A program made the position numbers and the translations under genes. A stretch of 64,000 nucleotides of DNA, from contig CAZWPX010000004.1 in the NCBI GenBank assembly GCA_964636125.1, positions 62,001 to 126,000 on the forward strand, written 5' to 3'. Source of the stretch: CAJINA01 sp964636125. GTDB lineage: Bacteria; Desulfobacterota; Desulfobacteria; Desulfobacterales; CAJINA01. This document shows, one piece after another, positions 7,702 through 16,149 of the stretch (the first letter of the stretch is position 1; every line of letters starts with the position of its first letter). The notes beneath the pieces were generated by a model, which saw only the letters and a list, made by a program, of their open reading frames with translations, searched no databases and had not been told where the DNA came from.

Positions 7702-8516
7702 GGATTTTGAACCGCCTGCATTACAGGGCGTTTGATTACGGTTTCCAGCGGTGCGACGGCCAGACCCTTTTTACCGAGGCCGACAATGATGCGCTCCACT
7801 TCAATGAGCCAGCGGCCCGGTTCCTGCCCCCTGGACGGCATCAGGTCATGCAGCACCAGGATGTCGTCAGGTCTGACGCGATCCAGGGTATACCGGGCCA
7901 GGTTTCGCAGGCGGCGGTTGCCCCCGTCAAAAGATCTGAACCTGAAATTGACCGCGTACATGCCGAGCCGCGCCAGCACCAGTCCCAGGCCGGGTGTTGT
8001 TATCCCCACGGGAGGGCGAAACGCTATGGGCACAACCCCCAGGTTTTTAAGAACAGCCTGGGTGCGGGTGATTTCAGTTTGAATGGCATCCGGGCCGCGC
8101 AACATGGTAAAGGTGCTGTGGTGGTAAGAGTGATTGCCGACGGTATGCCCATTATTGAGTATATCCGCTACTAATTCATGGTGTTCTGCCGCTTTTCGAC
8201 CGGTTACAAAAAAAGTTGCCGGAAGATTGTTGCGTTTGAGAAGTGCCAGCAGAAGCGGGGTTGAACCGGGGTCGGGACCATCGTCAAAGGTCAGTGCCAC
8301 GACCGGTTTCCCGGATGTCCCTTTACTGATCACCGGCAGAAAGAAACCCCCTGCAGGCAGAAAAGGGGCAACCAGGCAGGCGATCAGGAACATTGCCAGG
8401 GGAACTGTGGCCAGGTGAATATCGATGGCGCCCAGCAGGACCGCCGCGGCAAAAGCCGCACCGCCGAACCATTCGGCCGGGGCCGGTGAGCGGGGGGGTA
8501 CAGTTGTGATCATCAT
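7698..8516 (-). CDS. Membrane-anchored polysaccharide deacetylase
   Basis: A carbohydrate esterase family 4 deacetylase of about 272 residues. Two hydrophobic segments at the N-terminus (within residues 15-65) would hold it in the inner membrane. The catalytic domain shows TFDDGPDP, GNHSYHHS (metal-binding His-x3-His), FRPPVG and ILVLHD, so the zinc site looks complete. The family removes N-acetyl groups from sugars such as GlcNAc. In this cluster, with two glycosyltransferases, it may act on a glycolipid head group; that is inference. The start at 8516 falls just after the preceding stop; a longer start at 8576 would overlap that gene by 50 bases. Confidence 0.85.
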   Translation of the reverse strand: MMITTVPPRSPAPAEWFGGAAFAAAVLLGAIDIHLATVPLAMFLIACLVAPFLPAGGFFLPVISKGTSGKPVVALTFDDGPDPGSTPLLLALLKRNNLPATFFVTGRKAAEHHELVADILNNGHTVGNHSYHHSTFTMLRGPDAIQTEITRTQAVLKNLGVVPIAFRPPVGITTPGLGLVLARLGMYAVNFRFRSFDGGNRRLRNLARYTLDRVRPDDILVLHDLMPSRGQEPGRWLIEVERIIVGLGKKGLAVAPLETVIKRPVMQAVQNP

Positions 8517-8526
8517 ATACGCACTT

Positions 8527-11500
8527 TCAACATTCTGGTTGCTTCGGCTGGGCGATGAACCAGTGCAGTTCTCCATGCCTTCCGGATGGCGAATGCTTTG
8601 CCAGGTTATATCCGGACACTGACAGGGTTGCGATCATCCGGTCCACACCCCGGTAATATGCGTGTGCCCGGCCAAGTCTCATCTTCAAATTTTCGAACCA
8701 CCAGGCCCAGGGCCTGGGACGGACCGGCACCATGACAGAACGAACGATCAGGCGGCCGCCCGGAGCAAGCTTATTCCGGATATTCCTGAAAGTCTGGCCC
8801 AGCGCTTCATCATCCAGAAAGTGATTCATGTCGAGCATAACCGCCAGATCAGCTTTTCCCGGCGGGTTCGGTATCTGGGGCGCAGCCCCCTGGACGATAC
8901 AGCCTTGAGCAGCCAGGGCAATGGCGGCCACGCGTACCCTGCCCGGGTCTGGTTCAATTCCAAAAACCCTGGCCGCCGGGTAGCGGCTCAAGAGCCAACT
9001 GGCCGGGACACCATAGCCGCATCCGACATCAATGATTGTACCAATGCCTCCGTGGGGCGGCAGCAATTGATCCAATTCAGAGAACATAGGGTCGCAGCGC
9101 AGCTTAAACCGGGCGAACATCCGGGGGTAGGCTTCCATATTCCGATAGCGTTGCGCTGGGTCTGTGATCGGTTCGGCCGCACTGGCGGCCGGGGTTTCAA
9201 ATTTATTTTTTAACAGCGGCGGAAGGATAAAAAATGCGCCCAGCAAGCAATAGCCAATTCCTAGAAAGGAGACGATACCGGCACTTTTGAGTGTATTGTG
9301 TTCGGCGCCGCACATGACTGCGAATCCCACCAGGGTTGAGGCGGCGGCCATGAAGATGGCCATCCGGGTAAGCCCGAAGAGGGGGTGCCCGAAATGCTGG
9401 TAGCGCTGGTAGGCCCGCACCATGAAAAGCGAATAGTCAACGCCCATGCCGAATATGATGATGGCGAGCATCAGGGCCGGTATGTCCAGCGGCCTTTCAA
9501 GCAGCCCCATGGTTCCCAGGGTACAGCTGAAGGAAAAAAGCAGGGGTAGCAGTGCGATCAGAGTCAGCCCAAGATCGGCGAAAAAAATAAGCAGCAACCC
9601 AACAACACTGATTCCGATTATCAGCAGCATTTTTACAAAGATGCTGAAAAGCAGGTCACCCAGTCGCTTGGAGAATAGAGCCGGGTCGAAAACTTTAGCG
9701 ACGGCATCAATCCGGGCGCGAAACTGCTCACTTTCATACCTTTTCAGGGGCGTGATGCCCGCTACCTGCCTGAATTTACCGGAAGCCGGGTCATGGCTGA
9801 TACCGAGCAGGGGATAAAGATTCTCAGGAATGCGGCCGGGTACCCTGGCTGCCCCGTTTGAGCGCGTCATTTGGATAAACCGGTCAAAGGCGTTGTGGGC
9901 AAAGCCAAGCCGGGCGCCTTCAATAGTGAGGCTTTCATGCATCGCTGCTACCCGGCGGTCGGTCCAGAACTGTTGCCAGGCGATCAGGTTGTCACCGGCC
10001 CGTCGGTTGCCTGGAAAGAACCGGGAGGGTGTGGTGCCGCCGGCCAGATGACCGGCCGATTCTTCTTTTTCCAGCAGGTCGAGCAGGCGGTCGTTTTTCT
10101 GCTGAAGACCGGCCGGGTCTTGGGCTTCTACCAGCAGGTAGATCTTGTTGAAGATATTTCCCCAGACATCCTGCATGAGGGTTTCAGCAGCCCGCGTGTC
10201 GCTGCTGATGCTGTTCATTGCACTCAGGTCGGTATTAAAGCGCAGGTTGCTGAAGAAAGACATGCCCACAGCCAGAGCGATGGCCGCGACTGCAGCCGGT
10301 TTTCCGAATGAAGCGCAGCGGTCCACTACCCGGGTTAACAATCGCGGTCTGGCCGTCGCACCATGGAGTGCGGGAAACAGGCGGGGGAACACCGTGTGGA
10401 CAAATAAAAAGGAGAACCCGATCCCCAGAGCGGTAAACAGTCCCAGTTGTTTAAACACCGGGAAACCGCTTATGCTTAACATTGCAAAAGCACCCACAGA
10501 GGTCAGGGCGGCCAGTAGTCCGATAGCCCAGATCTCCCGGGAGGCGGCTTTTCCACCGGTCTGTCCCGCAGAGTCGACAAACAGGAGATAGGCAATTCCG
10601 TGGTCTACAGTTATGGAGATAATCGCGCCTCCAAAGCCAATGACCAGGATGGAGATGTGATCGTTAAAGAGGGTGTAAACAAAGAACGCAAGGATGGTCC
10701 CGGCCAGTGCTGGTATCAGCGCCATCAGCCCGATAAGAGGCCGCACAAATGCCAGCAGAAGGAGTAACGCTATGCCGGCAGTCGCGCCGATGATGGCCCG
10801 GCTCACATCTTTGCGGATAATGTTTTCGTTATCCAGGGCGGCCCGGTAGGCACCCACCGGAGTCAGGGTCACCGGAATGTCGGTGAGATTGAGACGATCT
10901 GAAAGATCGTCGATCAGGGCGGTTATCCTGGCGGCGTATTTTGTGTCCGTTCCGGAGTGCCGGGGGGTTGCCAGAATCAGGATATGTTGTTCATCCGCGG
11001 ATAGAAGCCGACCTTTGTGGATGCGGCCGGTTGTCTCAGGGATCAGCCGGGACAGGTGGGACAGGACCAGGTCTCTTAACCCCAGTGGGTCCAGACCGAT
11101 CAGTCTGGCCTGCCCGATACCGTCCATGCCATAAAGCGTGTTTACAGTCTTTTCCAGTTGCGCGCGGATACTTTCAGGGGTCAAGCGGGGCGCCACCGCA
11201 CGCGTCAGGTCCTCGGATGAAAACAGCAGGGGCAGCTGATCCGCGACCATAAAAACGAGTTCGGCAATCCCGTTGTGGGTGTCGTCAAAGCCGACTTGCG
11301 CAAACAGGTCGCTTTTACCGAGTGCTTGTTCAACCTGCTGGGCAATGGCCACCAGGCGGTCAGGGTTTTTCTCCCCGATACCGACATCGATGGCAATGCG
11401 GTCTTTCACCGGGTGGTGCTTAAAGATATAGGCGGCATCTGCAATCACCGGGTCGCCGGTTGGCAGGGAGTTCACAATATCCGTATCAATGGTAATGCGT

Positions 11501-11586
11501 GCAAACCCGATGGCAAACAGGGCCGCAGCAGCCAGAAGAATAGCGGCCATCCAGGGCAGGCTTATGGTCTTTTTAGAAGGTGTCAT
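8527..11586 (-). CDS. MMPL/RND-type lipid exporter fused to a SAM methyltransferase
   Basis: About 1,019 residues. Residues 1-780 form an RND/MMPL exporter with two repeats, each with one membrane helix, a large periplasmic loop and five more helices (hydrophobic clusters near residues 12-35, 240-400, 420-440, 640-780). MMPL proteins in aryl-polyene clusters move the lipid product out of the inner membrane. From about residue 800 the protein continues in frame into a class I methyltransferase: IIDVGCGYGVPASWLL, FGIEPD, VMLDMNHFLDD and LAPGGRLIVRSVM. In standard clusters these are two genes. There is no stop or frameshift at the junction. Starts at 11604 and 11622 are also possible. The next gene follows after a gap of about 10 bp. 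Confidence 0.85.
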   Translation of the reverse strand: MTPSKKTISLPWMAAILLAAAALFAIGFARITIDTDIVNSLPTGDPVIADAAYIFKHHPVKDRIAIDVGIGEKNPDRLVAIAQQVEQALGKSDLFAQVGFDDTHNGIAELVFMVADQLPLLFSSEDLTRAVAPRLTPESIRAQLEKTVNTLYGMDGIGQARLIGLDPLGLRDLVLSHLSRLIPETTGRIHKGRLLSADEQHILILATPRHSGTDTKYAARITALIDDLSDRLNLTDIPVTLTPVGAYRAALDNENIIRKDVSRAIIGATAGIALLLLLAFVRPLIGLMALIPALAGTILAFFVYTLFNDHISILVIGFGGAIISITVDHGIAYLLFVDSAGQTGGKAASREIWAIGLLAALTSVGAFAMLSISGFPVFKQLGLFTALGIGFSFLFVHTVFPRLFPALHGATARPRLLTRVVDRCASFGKPAAVAAIALAVGMSFFSNLRFNTDLSAMNSISSDTRAAETLMQDVWGNIFNKIYLLVEAQDPAGLQQKNDRLLDLLEKEESAGHLAGGTTPSRFFPGNRRAGDNLIAWQQFWTDRRVAAMHESLTIEGARLGFAHNAFDRFIQMTRSNGAARVPGRIPENLYPLLGISHDPASGKFRQVAGITPLKRYESEQFRARIDAVAKVFDPALFSKRLGDLLFSIFVKMLLIIGISVVGLLLIFFADLGLTLIALLPLLFSFSCTLGTMGLLERPLDIPALMLAIIIFGMGVDYSLFMVRAYQRYQHFGHPLFGLTRMAIFMAAASTLVGFAVMCGAEHNTLKSAGIVSFLGIGYCLLGAFFILPPLLKNKFETPAASAAEPITDPAQRYRNMEAYPRMFARFKLRCDPMFSELDQLLPPHGGIGTIIDVGCGYGVPASWLLSRYPAARVFGIEPDPGRVRVAAIALAAQGCIVQGAAPQIPNPPGKADLAVMLDMNHFLDDEALGQTFRNIRNKLAPGGRLIVRSVMVPVRPRPWAWWFENLKMRLGRAHAYYRGVDRMIATLSVSGYNLAKHSPSGRHGELHWFIAQPKQPEC

Positions 11587-11591
11587 GGTAA

Positions 11592-12335
11592 TTATGGTAC
11601 CCATCTTACTGTAGCAAGCCATACTAAGATGACTATTAAAAACAGGTGCAGGGCAATGACCGCCTTGCGGTGGCGATGATAGTGCGCATTCATTTTCTGG
11701 ATGAATTTGAGCCCCCCGAACAGGCGCCGCAATATTTCAAGTCCCTTATGGTTGTCATTATCCGAAACAGCATTGCTTTGAAAAGCGAAAGCCGGGTAAA
11801 CTGCGAATTTATCCTCTTTCAGATCGGCTAGAAAACTGTCAAAAGGGACCCGGCGCCATCCTTCACCGACCAGTTCCGCGGCCAGGGAGCGCTTCAAAAC
11901 ATACGCATGCGCCAGACTGCGGTATTTTACTCTCAGGATGCCGGGGTTGTTTGTAGACCAGCTTTTTGAAACCAGGCAGCCCAGAAAGAGAAGCCGGCAG
12001 TCGTCATTTGCAACCAGGGCATCAACGCAGGCCTTGAGTTTTACTGGACTGAAGCCTTCAAACACGACATCATCCTCGAAAATCAGGATATGCCGGGCAT
12101 CAGCAGAGAGCCCTTTTTTTATGGCGGCCATATGGGATTCGTAGATTCCCTGCTCATTGTCGGCTGGATGTTTATCAACGATGATAAATTCAACCTTTTC
12201 GAGCAGACCGACCTTTTCAAACTGCCGCCGGGCGTTCGCGCGTCGATCAGGCCGGTTGGAAAGCGAAAGGCAATAAACCTTGTCGAAAAAATGCCAGCCG
12301 TCGGTTTGTGTTTCTGATTTGGGATTTGCCGCCAT
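11592..12335 (-). CDS. Glycosyltransferase family 25 protein with C-terminal membrane anchor
   Basis: A 247-residue protein. The start VYCLSLSNRPDRRANARRQF and the acidic IFEDDVVF motif (about residue 88) are typical of family 25 glycosyltransferases, which add galactose or related sugars in LPS and surface glycan synthesis. The last 30 residues form one hydrophobic helix (VIALHLFLIVILVWLATV), placing the catalytic part on the cytoplasmic face of the inner membrane. An ATG at 12335 is preferred over a TTG one codon upstream. It probably glycosylates the product of this cluster; acceptor and donor are unknown. Confidence 0.82.
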   Translation of the reverse strand: MAANPKSETQTDGWHFFDKVYCLSLSNRPDRRANARRQFEKVGLLEKVEFIIVDKHPADNEQGIYESHMAAIKKGLSADARHILIFEDDVVFEGFSPVKLKACVDALVANDDCRLLFLGCLVSKSWSTNNPGILRVKYRSLAHAYVLKRSLAAELVGEGWRRVPFDSFLADLKEDKFAVYPAFAFQSNAVSDNDNHKGLEILRRLFGGLKFIQKMNAHYHRHRKAVIALHLFLIVILVWLATVRWVP

Positions 12336-12481
12336 CAAGTTTGTCTCTATCCAAGCTGTAAATTCAAAGTTATCTCAAGCCCCAGGCAATCTAAAGCTAA
12401 GAAATTATGTAAATTTATGGCCCTGACCCGGCAAAGAATTCCTTGATTGCCGGACCAGGAATGATTATATGGGTGCAGCCT

Positions 12482-12865
12482 ATGACTTTACGCCAGACAC
12501 CAATCAAGAAACTGCTGACATACCTGTCCGGGAAACGCTTTGTCCGCGCGGCCATCGCGGACAAGGCGGATTTGAGTGCTTTCAACGGTCCGCCGTCCCT
12601 GAAAGTGGTTGCCGGTGTGGGCGCTATCCTCTTCAGTTATGTCATCGGGTGGCCGATGGTGACGTTTCTCGGCGTCGTTGCTGTTTACTTTGAAGAACCT
12701 CTGATCGCCGCCATCGGAGGCCCTCTTGTTTATGGGCTCTCACACCTGGTATTTTTGCTCGGTATGTATCTGGCCGGAGCCGAATATACCTGGATCCTGC
12801 TGCGCTGGGCAACCCGGGCAGTCATGCTGAAACTGCTGCGGAAATATTCTCTGCCACTGCCTTAG
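12482..12865 (+). CDS. Small integral membrane protein, about 127 residues
   Basis: This plus-strand gene sits inside the leftward operon and converges with the dehydratase-PPTase gene, overlapping its end by four bases. The product has a basic N-terminus (KKLLTYLSGKRFVRAAIADKADL) and two or three membrane helices (VVAGVGAILFSYVIGWPMV, FLGVVAVYF, LSHLVFLLGMYLAGAEY), ending with another basic stretch. I know similar proteins only as conserved hypotheticals. The start is uncertain: ATG 12482 gives the most plausible N-terminus, ATG 12461 and TTG 12443 are alternatives. Its placement suggests a part in the lipid system, without proof. Confidence 0.65.
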   Translation: MTLRQTPIKKLLTYLSGKRFVRAAIADKADLSAFNGPPSLKVVAGVGAILFSYVIGWPMVTFLGVVAVYFEEPLIAAIGGPLVYGLSHLVFLLGMYLAGAEYTWILLRWATRAVMLKLLRKYSLPLP

Positions 12866-14424
12866 GATCGCGCACCTGTTTCGCCGGTATCTGTTTCATG
12901 CGGCTCCAGGGTAAACAGTGTGAACAGGTGACCGTCAACCGTATCATGGGTTACCGTAAAGGCACCCCGGTCCATCACCTGCAACCGGCTTTCATGTCGG
13001 CCAATGGCTGTCAGCTGTACCCGGTCCCACGCGTGCGCGAGCGGTATATCCAGCGCCTTGGCGACTGCCTCCTTAGCCGACCATATTCTTACCGCCACCT
13101 CAATTTCATCTGCCGCAAAATGGTTTGTCAGCCTTTCCTCGGCCGGGTGCATGAAGAGGTTCCTGTTTTTCAGCGCCTTGGCCGTGATTTGTTCGACGTC
13201 TATGCCCACCGGATGTTCAGCGGTCACGGCAACTGCAAATCGATTGTCGTGGGAGGCCGAGCAATACGGCTGACGCGATCCACCAGCTACCGGACAAAGG
13301 GGCTTGGTTGAATTGGGCCGGACAGTATTGATATCGCCGGGTAAAATGGGTTGATCAGTCACGGAAAGCTCCCGGCTGAGCCTTTTCAGGGCGAGGTGTG
13401 CGGCCAGAAAGCTGTTTTTACGAGTGGGAGCCATGGGGGCAGCTCTCTGTTTTTCATCTTTGCTGAGGGTTTCATCGGCAAAAGGGGCTACACTGCGGCG
13501 TTCAATAATTGCCGGCTTTGTTCCGCGACGCAAGATGTTGGTGAGCAGGTTCTCACCCTGTTTCTGTTTGATCCAATCCGGGGGAGTCGTATGTCCGCCA
13601 CTGATATCGCGCATTTTTACCCCTGTCGCGATCTCGCGGCATTTTCCCTGCAGGTCGAAAATAAAGATATTGAATGCCAGTGTTTCACCTTCTCCACGGA
13701 TCGGCATAATCCTGGCAATGTAGGTTTCATCCAGGTTTGTGGGATGTACGACTTTTCTGTGCTCAACAGCCACCGGGAAGGCCACTACATTTCTAGCGTA
13801 CTGGGCCCAGGCGCAGGCTGCGTGGAAAGCAGCATCCAGCGGGTAGGGGGAGCCCAGGACAAGATGTTTTCTCCCATCCGGCTGCCGGGGTGAGCCTACC
13901 CAGGCAAGGGCGCTGTCTTTGGACAGAAACAAGGTTTTTACGATATTGCGATAAGCCTTGCCAAAGGGCACAAGCTCTGTGTAAAGCGCTTCGGGTTCAA
14001 CCGTCCGACAGATTCCTTCGGGGGCTGCCGCCAGGTCCAGGGGGAGGGACAACGCCGGTTTACCGGACGGGTTGAAGGTCATGGCGGCGTGAACCCGGGT
14101 TCTTGTGATGGCTGCTCTGGGAGCCCGTTTTTTTGTTTGCAGAGTTGCCCTGACGCTGCCGTCGGCCTGTCTGTCGAGGCGCTTGCTGGCCGGGGTGCTG
14201 TTTGCCCGGGGATCCAGAAAAAGAAATTTTTCAAAGACGGCCCTGGTGATATCGGTCACAGCTGTACCGGACGCCGCCGCTGCCACGGCTGCCGCAAGGT
14301 TTTCCATGGCTTCCACCGCCGGCAGCACGGGTTTGCCGCTGACACGGTGGTCTTTCACAAAAGGTGGGTGCACTATATTTTCGACACTGTTGTCAGATCT
14401 CACTATGTGGGGAAAACTTTCCAT
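12862..14424 (-). CDS. PKS-type dehydratase fused to 4'-phosphopantetheinyl transferase
   Basis: 520 residues in two domains. Residues 1-300 are a double-hotdog polyketide-synthase dehydratase: the catalytic HxxxGxxxxP motif is present (HRVSGKPVLP, about residues 26-35) and so is the second-half Asp motif (YPLDAAFHAACAW). Residues 340-510 are a Sfp-type phosphopantetheinyl transferase with SASHDNR, VGIDVE (magnesium ligands) and RIWSAKEAVAKAL. The second domain can turn the apo-ACPs of the cluster into their active form; the first removes water from beta-hydroxyacyl chains. A DH followed by a PPTase is the order at the C-terminus of enediyne polyketide synthases. The start overlaps the upstream thioesterase by 22 bases. 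Confidence 0.88.
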   Translation of the reverse strand: MESFPHIVRSDNSVENIVHPPFVKDHRVSGKPVLPAVEAMENLAAAVAAAASGTAVTDITRAVFEKFLFLDPRANSTPASKRLDRQADGSVRATLQTKKRAPRAAITRTRVHAAMTFNPSGKPALSLPLDLAAAPEGICRTVEPEALYTELVPFGKAYRNIVKTLFLSKDSALAWVGSPRQPDGRKHLVLGSPYPLDAAFHAACAWAQYARNVVAFPVAVEHRKVVHPTNLDETYIARIMPIRGEGETLAFNIFIFDLQGKCREIATGVKMRDISGGHTTPPDWIKQKQGENLLTNILRRGTKPAIIERRSVAPFADETLSKDEKQRAAPMAPTRKNSFLAAHLALKRLSRELSVTDQPILPGDINTVRPNSTKPLCPVAGGSRQPYCSASHDNRFAVAVTAEHPVGIDVEQITAKALKNRNLFMHPAEERLTNHFAADEIEVAVRIWSAKEAVAKALDIPLAHAWDRVQLTAIGRHESRLQVMDRGAFTVTHDTVDGHLFTLFTLEPHETDTGETGARS

Positions 14425-14882
14425 AAGTGGGCCGTTTTTTTATCCACTTCCACCGGCGTGGCGGATGCGTTTATGGCGCAGTGGCGGGTGAATCCCTTGC
14501 AGACGATATCACCGGTCTCTTTGTGCGTGATAACATAATCAAATTGAAGGCGGACTCTTTCCAGTCGGGAAGGCCGAGTGTGGATTACCATGGCATCATC
14601 ATAATAGAGCGGGCGGTAGTAATCCAGATCGATTTTTATGATGGGGTAGACGTAGCCGCTTTCTTCAATCTGCTTATAGGTGTAGGCCGCGTCGCGCATC
14701 AAAGATGCCCGTCCTTGTTCGAAATACCGCAGATAATTGGCGTGATACACAACCTGGGAACGATCGGTATCCGCGTACAGGGTGCGGAGTTCACAGCGAT
14801 GCCAGACGATTCCGCTGGTTTTATCTCTGACGTAATTCGGGTCCTGTTCATAGTTTTCAGGAACAAAGGGTTTGGGTTTCAC
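14403..14882 (-). CDS. Hotdog acyl-CoA/ACP thioesterase (YbgC/FadM type)
   Basis: A 159-residue single-hotdog thioesterase with the 4HBT signature YADTDRSQVVYHANYLRYFE, in which the Asp is the catalytic residue. Such enzymes release a finished acyl chain from CoA or ACP. I chose the GTG at 14882 because AAGGAG stands 7 bases before it and because it begins right after the preceding ketosynthase stop; longer frames would run back into that gene. A second, different hotdog thioesterase lies at 36207, so the cluster has two. Confidence 0.85.
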   Translation of the reverse strand: MKPKPFVPENYEQDPNYVRDKTSGIVWHRCELRTLYADTDRSQVVYHANYLRYFEQGRASLMRDAAYTYKQIEESGYVYPIIKIDLDYYRPLYYDDAMVIHTRPSRLERVRLQFDYVITHKETGDIVCKGFTRHCAINASATPVEVDKKTAHLWKVFPT

Positions 14883-14883
14883 A

Positions 14884-16149
14884 TCAGGCTCCTTTAAAGA
14901 CGATACAGCAGTTGGTGCCGCCGAAACCAAAGGCATTAGAGAGGAACAGTTCATACGCTTGCCGACGGGCCGTGTGCGGCACCACATCGATATCGGCAAA
15001 TTCGGGATCAGGGATATGGTTTACCGTTGGTAAAATGATACCCCGGTGGAGTCCTTCGATGCCCAGGACCGCCTCTATGGCCGCACAAGCACCGAGGGCG
15101 TGGCCTATCTGGGATTTGTTCGAGGAGACGGGGATGTTTGCGAGGGCGTTCCCGAATACCTCGCGCAGGCATTCGACTTCAGTCGCATCACCCTTGAAAG
15201 TCGATGTCCCGTGAGCGTTGATATAGTCGATATCCGTCGGTTTTAGACCCGCATCCTCAATGGCCTGGCCAATGGCCCGTACAATGGTCTTTCGGTTGGG
15301 GAGGGTAAAGTGGTGAGCATCAGACGACCAGCCAATTCCCGCCACTTCGGCCAGCGGGGTCAAACCAAGGCTTTGGGCAGCGGGCTCGGAGGCCAGGACC
15401 AGGACTGCCCCGCCCTCGGCCAGCACGATGCCCCGCCGATCGATACTGAAAGGGCGGCTGGCCTGGCCGGGATCATTGAAAGCCCTGTCATTGGGTCCAA
15501 TTTTTATGGTGGCCCACATGTTGGCAAAGCCCTGGATGATTTCTGGTACCAGACAGGTTTCTGCGCCCCCGACCAGGGCGTATTCACAATCCCCGTCTCG
15601 GATCATGCGCGCGGCCGCAGCGATGGCATAGTTGCCGGAGGCACAGGCGCCCTGGGGAGAAACAATTGGACCCGTGAAGCCCAGGAGCATCCCGGCTTTC
15701 CCGGCCGGCAGATTGGCACACAGATTGGGGAGCAGGTAGGGACTGACTTTGGTGGGACCCAGGTTGACATAGTTGTCCATGGCCACGCGGTAGGCATCGG
15801 TACCATTCAACGCGGACCCGATCAGGCAGGCGGTTTGCGGCCCGGTTTCAGCGTCCATCACCAGACCGGCGTTTTCCAGTGCCCGTTTGCAGAGAACCAT
15901 GGTCAGAAAGACGTAATCTGCATTCCAGTTGGCGGCATCCTTGCGATCGATGAAATCCAGTTCACGTGGATTCCAATCCGGGATTTCTCCAACCACGTTA
16001 CTGCGGGAGCTGGTCTGGCAGCGGGTGACTTTCCTAAAGCCCGTCTCACCGCTTACGGCTCTGTTCCAGGTTGCAGCCAGGGTATTGCCAAGGGCGGTGG
16101 CGATTTCGTAACCCACCACAAACACCCGTCTGTTTTGAGGTGCTTTCAT
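14884..16149 (-). CDS. Beta-ketoacyl-ACP synthase (KS II-type)
   Basis: A 421-residue condensing enzyme of the FabF thiolase fold that joins malonyl-ACP to a growing chain. All three catalytic residues are present: Cys in GACASGNYA, His in NAHGTST and His in NKSQIGHALGA. The glycine-rich C-terminus is LSNAFGFGGTN. The ATG at 16149 overlaps the stop of the preceding ketosynthase (ATGA), which marks translational coupling and rules out the 36-residue longer start. It is one of four active-looking ketosynthases in the cluster. Confidence 0.88.
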   Translation of the reverse strand: MKAPQNRRVFVVGYEIATALGNTLAATWNRAVSGETGFRKVTRCQTSSRSNVVGEIPDWNPRELDFIDRKDAANWNADYVFLTMVLCKRALENAGLVMDAETGPQTACLIGSALNGTDAYRVAMDNYVNLGPTKVSPYLLPNLCANLPAGKAGMLLGFTGPIVSPQGACASGNYAIAAAARMIRDGDCEYALVGGAETCLVPEIIQGFANMWATIKIGPNDRAFNDPGQASRPFSIDRRGIVLAEGGAVLVLASEPAAQSLGLTPLAEVAGIGWSSDAHHFTLPNRKTIVRAIGQAIEDAGLKPTDIDYINAHGTSTFKGDATEVECLREVFGNALANIPVSSNKSQIGHALGACAAIEAVLGIEGLHRGIILPTVNHIPDPEFADIDVVPHTARRQAYELFLSNAFGFGGTNCCIVFKGA

